NCBI RefSeq assembly: GCF_030272615.1
Contig: NC_081410.1
Span: 285,199,957 to 285,263,956 of the forward strand
Origin: Cryptomeria japonica
Lineage: Eukaryota > Streptophyta > Pinopsida > Cupressales > Cupressaceae
Direction of reading: 5' to 3'
Length of the DNA stretch: 64,000 bases
The translations under genes and the position numbers were made by a program. The notes under the pieces are model-generated. The model saw nothing but the letters and a program-made list of their open reading frames with translations. It searched no databases and was not told the origin of the DNA. Within the stretch, counting starts at the first letter, position 1, and each line of letters begins with the position of its first letter. Below, piece after piece: positions 20,966 to 30,595 of this stretch.

Positions 20966-22564
20966 ATGGGAGGCAACCTAAACAGGAATTATCCTTCAGG
21001 TTGTGAGAATTGGAAGAGCAAAAGAAAGGTGTGGAGAAGGCTCCACAGACACGGTTTCACTGATTATATGGAGAAGCTCCATGGTAGTAGAAACTCTATG
21101 TCTCACGGTTTCACTAAAAGCTGGAGCAATAACAGGGCTACCCTATTTGGGGAAATTTGGCAAATCGATGAAAATTTGATCTCGGAGGTCACGGGACTCA
21201 AGATGGAGGGGACAAAATTCTACAGGGATAGAAAGTATGCTGCTGAGGCCTTCAAAAATTTCCCAAAGACGGAGGACAAGAAGGGCAACCTGGCGAAGAA
21301 GGACAACATATCATACTACACCCCCCAACAGGTAAAACCTTTTTGGCAAAAATTTCTTAGGGCTTTAATGGAATATTTGACTGTGGATGGCAGATTTACG
21401 AAAATTTACAACTATCATTTCACTATCTTGAACCACTTCCGCCATGGGGCTAAAATATCTTTGCCCTTCTATTTAGCCTCCTCTCTAAACGAGAGCCTGG
21501 CTGACCATGCAAAAAAGCCCAACTCCTATCCTCTAGCGCACCAGGGACTCATTCTGTTGATTTATGAACATATTAAGGATAAGACTAGGGTTACCAAGGA
21601 TGATCCTTTGATCATCAATGCTCAGATATCTGAAAAATGCATTGACTCTGATCCGACTAGGGAGCCCAACACCCCTACCCATAAAAAAAGGAAGGTTGAA
21701 ACCGAGGAGGATGAAAAGGATGTGCATTTTGATGAAGAAGAGGGAAAGGATAAGGAAATTGATTTTGAAATGGAGCTTAACAAGGAGGAGAACTATGGGG
21801 AAGGAGAGGAAGGGGGAAATTCTGAGAATCGTCACCCCAACCCTAAGGGCTCGAAAAGTGAGAAAGAGGCTTTGAAGCCTACGGAAGATGAAAACCCTAA
21901 TGTGGAGGAGACCGAACAGAGCAAGGACTCTGTGGATACCATTCTGGATACCGCCCGCAACTGCACCCTTGAATTCTTCAATTTTCAGAAGTGGGTGGTT
22001 GAAAACATCACCAGCATGCAGGGTAAACAAAGGGAGTTGGAAGTTAAGATCAACAAGATGATGAAGATGTCTAACTCTGGGAAACAGAATGAGGAGATGG
22101 AAAACAGTGAAGCAGAGGAGGAAATGGAAATGGAAGACTGGCTGGAGAAAGATTTGATAAAAGGCGACCTGAAACATTTGGAGGACGTCATTAAAATCAT
22201 GAAGGAACAGGTGGAGGAGGAAAAGGACAATGTCAATGCCCAGATTGCCCGAAACAAGAAAGCCTTGAAAAGCCTTATGAATCACAGCCTCTAGGTTCTT
22301 AAAGTCTCCTCCCAGAATATGAATGCGCTGGTAAATCATCTGGAAAAGAAAAACCAGGAGAAGAACCCGATAATTATTGAAGATGCTCCTACCTCTAGCC
22401 TAACCCACCAGACCCCTAGGCGCAGAACCAGGCAGACTACGGCTGAGAAGGACACGAAAATGAAAGAGAGTCGGATTGCTCAGGAAAACACTGACTTGAG
22501 GGAAGCAGCCAAGGCAATGATGCTCTTGGTGCAGGATGCAGAAGAAACCATGAAGAGTTTTTAA
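20966..22564 (+). pseudogene. LINE ORF3: conserved 532-codon protein of unknown function downstream of RNase H
   Basis: The open frame extends back to ATG 20771, but ATG 20966 (MGGNLNRN) is chosen because the second copy (28769) is conserved from the matching MGGNINWN. Roughly residues 10-230 are globular and best conserved: WRRLHRHGFTDYMEKLHGS, LFGEIW.ID..L..EVTGL, then FTKIYNYHF..LNHF and ISLPFYLASSLNESLADHA. Next are a KKRKVE nuclear-localisation-like string and an acidic Glu/Lys-rich linker. A conserved LEFFNFQKWV block and a long predicted coiled coil (KHLEDVIKIMKEQVEEE) follow. The tail is basic (PRRRTRQ) with REAAKAMM. One TAG at 22292 replaces a codon that is GAG in copy 2. The N-terminal part is loosely reminiscent of plant-transposon-associated proteins; function unknown. 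Confidence 0.8.
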
Positions 22565-22717
22565 TATTTCTTGTTATGCTGAGCTTGGGGTCAATTTCTT
22601 GCTGTCCTTTTCTCTGTTGCTGGTTTTTTGCAGCTGTTGTGTTTTGTTTCTTTCCTAAATATCTTTCGAATGTAAATGGGTTTTGGGTCCCTTAAAACCT
22701 GTTTTTACTTAATCAAA
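22565..22717 (+). other. LINE 3' UTR and tail
   Basis: This follows ORF3 to the TSD. Its last part (gggtcccttaaaacct, then ttaatcaaaaa) is nearly the same as the end of the truncated copy at 30384-30577. The conserved 3' end is presumably the recognition region for the element's reverse transcriptase. The A tail is only about five residues long. Confidence 0.7.
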
Positions 22718-22959
22718 AACAATTCATGATGATGCCACCCATGAAGAAGTCTTGGAAGTAAACTCTTTCATATGTTAAGAGCTCTAAAACACCTCTATAT
22801 TTTGATAACACGTGTTAATTGCTAAAGCAATGTAAGTTTCTTCTTTTTTTTAATGTAGAATCCCCTCTAAAAGCATGCTTAAAAGTTGGATCAATATTTC
22901 AAAAGTCCCTTATGCGGTTAAAATGGACATAGTTTAAAACCTTACCAAGGACTTTTTCA

Positions 22960-23190
22960 TTTTTTACTTTGTGGAAGTCAACCATGCAGATGTTATTCTT
23001 GGGTATGGACCTTGTTATGTTAGGATCTCTTTAATAGTGTTTTCTCCTTGGACAAGAAATTCCTTGGTGTTCGACTAGCAAGCCCTTAAGGTATTAATCT
23101 AGCTAAATTTTCCTAGTTTTCCCTTGTCTTTCTAGCCCTTATTGGACCACACTACCACCTCTATTTGGATGGTGGTATGTGTTGAAGTAA
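22960..23190 (+). pseudogene. Degenerate DUF4283-like fragment
   Basis: The plus strand reads VEVNHADVILGYGPCYVR, a FSPWTRN block, then LNFPSFPLSF separated by TAG codons. The GPxxxxxSLxxxxPWTxN..LNxPxxPLxFW pattern is that of the DUF4283 domain found in ORF1/gag-like proteins of plant LINEs. Its three stops near 23080-23140 are all TAG, at sites where Gln or Trp would be expected. It lies just outside the LINE at 14792-22717, so it is an independent older remnant. Confidence 0.5.
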
Positions 23191-23682
23191 ATAAGTTCTA
23201 CTCAACTAATTTCCAACACCACAATTTCATGGAAATAGACTTGCCTTGAACCTCAAGAAAAAAATCATATAAATTAGTGGCATGCACCATGTCCAATGAA
23301 TTTTGTATATCAATATGTCAAAAATGTGTTTTTAGCATCAATACTCTGAGTATATAATAAGTAACTATTCTATAATCCAACCATGATGCCAAACCAACCT
23401 CTAAATAGTGAATCAATTACCTCTAGTAAAAAATGAAGGATAGACTATTGTTTGCAACCATAAAGGTGGTAATAGTGGACCCAACAAGTGATCATATCAA
23501 TTCCAACAAAGTTGCACCTACTAAGGCTACAATGCCTACAACATAACTTGTCCTTCAATGAATGAAAAGGCTAAACAAGTGGTGGTAGCTCTACTAGAAA
23601 CCACTTGAGCAATCATTGAACTTTCTAAGGAGAAAAATAGGCAAAGCTGAACTTAGATGTCATTCCATATGGGTGTGGTATA

Positions 23683-25732
23683 TGTTGAACATTCCTTAGG
23701 ACTAAGAGGGGGGTTGAATCAATCCAGACCTCAAAACATTTAACCTTAAACTTTATTTTTCCATAACACTATCAACTTATCTTTAAATAGCAATGAAGAA
23801 TAGAACAATGAAACACAATGCACAAGAGAACACTAGATTTATGTGGAAAACCCAAACAAAGAAAAACTACAGTGAGAGTCAACTCACAATATATGAAATG
23901 ATTACAAATTTGTTTTAGGCTCACTGCCAAGGAAGCACATTGCCACCTAAAAGACTTGCAAGATGAGATGCACTATCCTAAGGCAAAATACACAAGGACT
24001 TATAGACTGTAGCTCATTGTTCTAAGGCAAGATACATCAGGACTTATAAGTTGAAGCTCACTACTCTAGGGAAAGATACAAAGACTTGTGAACTGAAGAA
24101 CACTTCTCTAGGGAAAGATACAATATCACACATTTGAATCAGTAAGATAAAGTATTCTTCAAATATGAAGTTGCACTTGAACCACCATCATAAGTAGCCA
24201 ACTCCAACAACAATCACCACCACACTTTCACTATCTTCGCATCACAAAACTTTTCAAATGATATGATCATGAAAACACATTCACATATATTCTAATTTAC
24301 ACACTCACATCATAACAACCACACTTCACAACTCCAAATTAATCTTTTATATATACCATCTTCTTCATTACAAACATCAATTAGGTTGGCCAAAACAAAG
24401 GATAAGAATAGGTCCTATTAAGTCAACCACTAAACATGGTTGTGGTGAATGCCATCCAATCTAGGAGATAAAGATTACTTAAAACATCATATTACACTTC
24501 TTTAAGTAGCTCAAAATGATATACACGCTAATGCGCATCATCCAAGGGTGGCAACTAGGTAACATGTAGATAAACAATGTAGCATAGAACCAATCGGTCC
24601 AAAAACATAGCATCTAAATGAATTAAATCAATCCGGATCCTCACATACGAAAAGTAGGACCCAAATACAACTTAACACACTCTTGAAAGTCAACATGTAC
24701 CATAAAGTTTATAGTACAAGTTGGAAAACAAAACTTTGTTGGTCAAACCAGACCAATTACCTAAAAATACAACATCAAACATAATGCAATACCAAACTGA
24801 ATATTCAACACCATGTATAGAACAAAAGGAAAATCCTATAACATCCAACATCATTCTCAAATACTTCTTTCTCACTATCACATATATACATGTTGGTGCA
24901 ACACAAACAAATACAGGACACTTCATTGTCAGGTAGACAGTCCTAAACAGAACATCAATAAATCTTCTTACAAAACACCTGAACACTTGAAATTGGAATT
25001 GAGACAACACACAAACATTACAAGCATGTCCTCCAAGTCGTAGTGCCTAAAACATCAATGTGAAGAAATTCAAAGCATTTTCTAGACCAATAAAATCCAC
25101 ATCTGATAGATAGCCATACTATTAGAAAACAACAATCACTAGCCACATTAGCTACAAAAACTTGAGCCTGAAAAGATAACAGTGCAATGTTCACAAAGCA
25201 TAAACATCATGTCCAAATCCACAAGACCAAATTCTCAAATGTGGAAGAAAGAAGAAGAATACGAAGAATTCTTCTAGACAACCAGACTTTAAAAACTCTT
25301 TCCTGCATATCACATCTCCTCATACTACAAACATTCCAGAAACAACCTTATCTTGAACAAAAGTGTCAGGGCCAAGGAAAGCACATCCTAGTTATCATCA
25401 TCATGCTAAAAATCCACAACATTATACTACCATCATTATCATCAACACCTCATGATGAATGTAGAAATCAAACACTAAGAGGGTTGACATCCACAACCTA
25501 AAGCAACTACAATCGGTAATAACTATATCCTCATATTATACCAAAACATATCTGACATCCCAATACAAACTGCAAGTTGATAACAAATGACAAGAGTGTC
25601 AATATTCTCCCCATTGACATAAACAACATCAATGACCGTATAACAACTACTCATCATCAAGAACACATCATCAAGGATAACACATATTGTTAGACATCAG
25701 GTTGACATCAATGGCAACACATATTGCCAACA
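23683..25732 (-). mobile_element. Probable single Copia-type LTR, minus strand
   Basis: The left end tgttgaaca and right end attgccaaca have TGTTG/CAACA inverted ends. Read on the minus strand it would start TGTTGGCAATATG, as the Copia LTRs at 50800-58456 do, and end with the gattcaaccccccctctta-type tail typical of these LTRs. No internal region, PBS or polypurine tract adjoins it, suggesting a solo LTR. A matching TSD was not found (gtata against ctatc), so the boundaries or the mechanism are uncertain. ORFs inside it (24690-25010 minus, 25187-25501 plus) are not recognised. Confidence 0.5.
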
Positions 25733-27638
25733 CTATCATCTTAATGTTCAAGTATAATGTCAATGTTTCATACATATTTACTGAGGAAAATAGGTACCCT
25801 TCTAGTCCCCTGCACTCAATGTAAGATGGGAAATTTATTCCTAGAAAAAATCTTGTGTAGTTTGAATAATTCTCTCTAAGAAATAAAGTGTGTTTCTACT
25901 TAGAATTTATTTTGTATTTTGATGATTAGATTCTAATAATATGTCTTGAACTCTTAATTTTGATAAATTGTCTCTTACAGAATGTGATGGGTCTAATAGA
26001 CCCACAACATAAGTTCATTGTGTGGGAATTTTGATGGAGATTTACTTCTATACAAATGATGTCTTTAATAAATCAAAGTTATTGGGATTTTAGTTTTTGT
26101 CGTATATTGTGTCATATGGTCATATAGCTTTTTTTCAACAATAATCATGAGAAATTGTGCAAGGTGTGGTAGCATTTGTGTACCTACCAAATGGTCACCT
26201 CACTACACCATTAATTATTGAACCCCTTCTGTTGGGGCTTGAAATTTCCAAATAATTTCAAGCACCCTACCATTAAAAATGGTGGTCACTTTATGAAAAT
26301 GGCACATAATGGATGGTGAATGATTTGAGCACCTAGAGAAAAGGAGGATAAGATAAAGATATGAATAAATCAATTCCAATGGACCTCCATGAAAGGTTGT
26401 TAAGTTACCTTGTATTTCACATATACATCCATTCCCTTCAAGTCATAAAGAGTCTATATATTCTAAACATATTGAAATATCTATCCCACTTCATGCATGA
26501 GCTAAGAAGTCCATAGAATCCTTCATCACCCCATCCTCATAACCCTAGGCATGTCATATATATTTGTTCCAAAGAGTGCTATCATGAGTCATTTTTCTTA
26601 TGAGGATGATAACATCTCATAATAACTCATCATCTCAAATTATAGCATGACATAGCCTAATATATTGTCCCTACATGTTCCTAAACAAACTTAATGCATA
26701 TTAAATATGCTAATATGTTGTCCCAACTTGTCAACTACCCAGTATGGACTCTTGACCTACTAATTTGGCTTGTCAACTATTGCATATTGGTGTTTTTGAC
26801 TTGCAAAAAAGATGATGTGGACAGAGAATGAAAATGAGTGAAACATGAAAATCTAAGAAAGACCCATTTTAGAAAATCAAGTTTCCAAGCACCATTAAAA
26901 ATCTTAGGTTTGTACGATGTGTTTTTGGCTATAGACCATATAGAAGACCGTAAGCGGGCTGAAAAGCCTACTATTTCAACCTACATGAAAGAAGATGTTG
27001 ATTGGGCATGAAAATGTGTAAAAATATCACATCTGATGAAGACCCATTTCAGAAAACAAAGTGTCCTACTTCCAATAATAAATATCATATTCTGAGGAGG
27101 TGTTTTGGGCTGTCAACCAAGCAAAAGACCAAAAGATAGCTTAAAATGGAGTTATTGACTAAACTAGTATATTATCATTTTTCAAAGGTTTTTGTTAATT
27201 TTAATGTAAAGTGGCGACTTTTCACCCCAAAAGGGATATGGTGCCCATTCAACCACATATATAAGTGGTGAAAAAATGTAGATATAGGAGAGGATGATAA
27301 GAGAATTTTTGTAATATAGAACATAGATATTGAATTATATGATATAAAAGCAATACCATCAGCCTATTTTCATTTCTATCTAGTGTAAAAGATTATTGTG
27401 AATGCTTTTCAATTCGAGCTTGTTATTTTGATTCTAAGAAATCAAAGACTGCTAAAACTCTTTCTACATATTGTGATTGTTTTATTATTTTTAGTCTACT
27501 ATAATATTAAGTGGAATGATCAAGAGAAGTTATATTCTTGGATTGATTATTGTGTGAGCTTCTTTCTAGGAAAGATTAAAATTACCTACATTGTAATTAT
27601 CATAATGAAATTTAATCACTAAGTGTGGAAAGATTAAC
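25733..27638. other. AT-rich stretch without a gene; small repeats
   Basis: No coding region recognised. A perfect 10-bp hairpin (gcttgaaatt, 7-nt loop, aatttcaagc) lies at about 26236-26262. A 180-bp duplication is annotated separately. The ORF at 27398-27622 has no recognisable motif. Confidence 0.4.
26805..27165. repeat. Diverged tandem duplication, 180-bp period
   Basis: The block gacccatttt at 26861 recurs as gacccatttc at 27041. Flanking blocks are shared in the same order (gatgatg/gaagatg, gaaaatg.gt, aagtttcc/aagtgtcc, tgtttttggctat/tgttttgggctgt, ctgaaaa/cttaaaa). It is an old local duplication of non-coding sequence. Confidence 0.6.
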
Positions 27639-27657
27639 AGTGGATGGTCTTTTTAAC

Positions 27658-28482
27658 AGTCTCAAGGAAGTCATTTGGCAATGGATCTTTCCCACCAAAT
27701 TTCCTCTCATCAAGACCCTCTGGTCCTTGATCCTTCCTATGACATGTTGGTATATCTGGAATGAGAGAAATAACATAATTTTTAGGGAGGCTAAGTGTAC
27801 GTCTCAAGTGGTTTTTAAAAAGATTTGCAGGGCAATTGAAGAAAACATAAACATTCCTCACATAAACAACAAGCAGTGGAAGTTTCTTAATATGAATGAT
27901 ATTGAGAAAGGTATCCTCATTGAATGGAATTTGATTCACAAGATTTGCAAATTTGACAATAAGATTATGAGAGAAAATAGTGTTTGGAGATTTCCTTGTC
28001 ATGATTGGGTCAAGGTGAATTTTGATGGGGCGGCCAAAGGCAATCCTGGGAAGTCAGGATGGGGAGGAGTCATCAAAAATACTCATGGAGTTTGTGTTGC
28101 TGCTATTGCATCTCCCTTTGGGGTTCAAAACAATCATGTTGTTGAAGCCCAAGCAATGTTAAAATGCCTCCAGCTTGCTCAGGGTTTTAAATTTAAAAAA
28201 ATATGGCTGGAAGGGGACTCCCTCAATATTATTCAGGCTATCAAAGGCACTAGTTCTCCCTCTTGGAACATTTACAATATCATTGAAAGTGCTAAAAAGC
28301 TATTAAATGACTATGATAGTGTTTTCATTTCCCATACTCTAAGGGAAGGTAATAAGCTTGTTGACCTATTAGCTAATAAGGGGGTTTATTTAGAGGAGGA
28401 CACTAAATATATTGGAGAAGCCTATTGTAAGAAGGATGTCTAGGCACAATTATTATTTGATCGTGTCCATGGTTCAAGTTAA
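27658..28482 (+). pseudogene. Truncated LINE ORF2: RNase H domain
   Basis: The frame is open from the insertion junction through a linker, then RNase H: NFDGAAKGNPGKSGWGG, NNHVVEAQAMLK, LEGDSLNIIQA and HTLREGNKLVD. All acidic catalytic residues seen in the full-length copy are kept. One TAG at 28441 replaces a Lys codon. The frame then runs to the family's normal end, GSS-stop at 28480. Only about 270 residues remain of an original near-1390. The open frame extends upstream into flanking DNA by chance. Confidence 0.85.
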
Positions 28483-28768
28483 GTAAATCATTTCTCTTCC
28501 TGGTCCGGATATCAAAGACAGAGATTGGGGTTATGTGAAGTGTCAGTTGATGAATGTTTTAAGGCATTGTGATTATGATCACTGGTGTGATGAGGCTAAT
28601 CATAATAAGTGTTGGTTCATCGTGACTATTATTAAATACTTCTTCAAACTCATAGATATTACCCTATTTTTTGAACCCAACATTTTGTTCAAGAGCCTGC
28701 GCTTAAGTCTTGGGTTACAGTTTTTGAGTAACTTGTGCTCTGTTGAAAGCCTTGACCTGCATTTCAAC

Positions 28769-30383
28769 ATGGGAGGAAATATTAATTGGAATGAGCCCTT
28801 TGGCTATGATAATTGGAAAAGTGAGCAGAAAGTTTGGCGGAGGCTACATAGACATGGTTTCACAGACTACATGGAAAAATTGCATGGTAGTAAAAAGTCA
28901 ATGTCTCAAGGCTTCGCCAAGGGATGGAACAACAACAAAGTCACACTGTTTGGGGAGACTTGGAAGCTCGATGAGGACTTGGTGGTGGAAGTTACGGGAT
29001 TACAGAAGGAAGACACCAAGTTTTACAGAGATCAAAAGTTTGCGGTAGAAGCTATAAAATTTTTCCCTAAAAGTGATGAAGAGAAGGTTCAGCTCGCCAA
29101 GAAGGACAATGTATCTTACTACCTCCATCACCAGGTAATGTCCTTCTGGTAGAAGATGTTAAGGGTTTTGATGGAATTCTTAACTGTTGATGGTAGGTTT
29201 ACAAAGGTTTATAATTATCATTTTTCTATTCTAAACCATTTCTGCCATGGGTTTAAAATTTCCTTACCTTTCTATTTAGCTTCATCCCTGAATGAAAGCT
29301 TGGCCGACCATGCTAAAAAAACCAAATCCCATCCCATAGCTCACCAAGGTCTCATCCTGCTCATTTATGAGCATTTGAAGAAAAAAGCTATGGTTAATAA
29401 GGAAGATCATTTGGTGGAAAATGCCCATATTTTAGATAGTCATGATGGGTCTGAATCTGATGATGATTCGTCTACCATTTCTCTTCATAAAAAAGGGAGG
29501 GTTGATGATGTTGATAAAGAGGTCACGGATGTGGAAGTTGGTTCAGAGGAGGAACAGGGGAAGGCAACTGATGATGAAGCGAAGAATGAAAAGAAAGAGG
29601 CTATATGAGAAGAGGAGGAGGTGCAGAGAAAAGTGTATGTGGAAAAGTCGGATTCAAACCCTATTATCTTGGATAGCAGGAATGTTGCACAGAATACCAT
29701 AGAGGAAGTTAACCCTAAGTCTGTGAGCTCTGAGCAGGGTAGGGAGACAATGGACTCCATTTTGAACGTTGCCAGAAATAACACTCTGGAATTTTTTAAT
29801 TTCCAGAAATGGGTAATTGAAAGTATTTCCAGTATTTAGAATAAACAGAGATTTGGATTATAAGATTAAGAATTTGATTAAGGATGCCAATACTGGGAAA
29901 GAGGATGTGGAGGTGGACACCAGTGAGGTAGAGGATGAAATTGAAATGCAGGACTGGCCAGAAAAAGATATGATTAAGGGAGACTTGAAGCATCTGGAAG
30001 ATGTGATCAAAATTGTCAAAGATAAGGTTGAGGTTGATAATGGAATTATTATCAATCAGGTTACTAAAACCGAGAAGGCCTTGAAGAATTTTATGAATCA
30101 TAGCCTGGAGGTTTTGAAGGTCTCGTCTCAAAATATGAACGCCCTAGTTGATTGTCTAGAGAGGAACCAACATAACAAAGAGATGGTGATCATTAATGAT
30201 ATGCCAACCTCCAGCTCTGCTCCCCAAACTTCCAAGCAAAGAACAAGGCATACGACCAACGACTTGGAGATGAAGACGAAAGACATCCATTTGAAGCAGG
30301 AGAACAAAGACCTGAGAGAAGCTGCTAAGGCTATGATGATACTGGTTAAGGATGCAGAAGAGTCTATAAATTTTTTTATCTGA
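28769..30383 (+). pseudogene. LINE ORF3, second copy
   Basis: Starts MGGNINWNEP at 28769, the counterpart of 20966 in the full-length LINE. It shares WRRLHRHGFTDYMEKLHGS, VTGL, FTKVYNYHFSILNHF, ISLPFYLASSLNESLADHA, LEFFNFQKWV, the acidic linker, the KHLEDVIKI coiled coil and the REAAKAMM tail. Breaks are TAG at 29150 (full-length copy has CAA), TGA at 29606, TAG at 29837 (CAG in the other copy) and a one-base loss near 29855 that shifts the frame. It ends TGA at 30381. Presence in both LINE copies at the same place shows ORF3 is part of the element. Confidence 0.8.
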
Positions 30384-30595
30384 AATGTAATTTTGGTCTT
30401 TGTTTGCCAGTATCTCATTGGCTTTTTGTTGTCCTTTTCCTAGCTATTGTTTTTCCTGCTGGTCTTTTGCAGCTTTTCTTTCTATGTACTGTTCTCTCTA
30501 GCTTCTTTCTTGCCTATATTTTTGTTATGTAAGCGGGTTTCGGGTCCCTTAAAACCTGGTTTTCCTTAATCAAAAATAGTGGATGGTCTTTTTAA

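Larger units (their letters stand above)
14792..22717 (+). mobile_element. Full-length L1-type LINE with three ORFs, 7.9 kb
   Basis: The 18-bp direct repeat aacaattcatgatgatgc flanks it at 14774-14791 and 22718-22735. Between them lie a 23-nt leader, ORF1 (14815-16536), ORF2 (16533-20706), ORF3 (20966-22564), and a 153-nt 3' UTR ending in a short A tail (taatcaaaaa). Order and domains are those of a plant L1 with RNase H, plus an extra third ORF. The reading frames contain eleven TAG stops and two single-base frameshifts in ORF2, so this copy is dead. A 5'-truncated relative lies at 27657-30577. Confidence 0.93.
27657..30577 (+). mobile_element. 5'-truncated LINE, same family as 14792-22717
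   Basis: The 18-bp direct repeat agtggatggtctttttaa flanks it at 27639-27656 and 30578-30595. The insert aligns with the full-length LINE from about 19886 (just before the RNase H) to its 3' end. It has lost the 5' two-thirds, as is usual for incomplete target-primed reverse transcription. It keeps the RNase H part of ORF2, ORF3 and the 3' UTR. Coding sequence divergence from the full-length copy is largely synonymous, so the two derive from different source elements rather than one from the other. Confidence 0.92.

Noticed and set aside
21533-22339. 268-codon minus-strand ORF
   Set aside because: Antisense of LINE ORF3; its hydrophobic content comes from the acidic, Lys-rich sense strand.
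14815-22564. UAG read as a sense codon (suppression or reassignment) in the LINE
   Set aside because: ORF2 also has two frameshifts, the truncated copy has a TGA as well, and the stops sit where C-to-T changes explain them. Decay is simpler.
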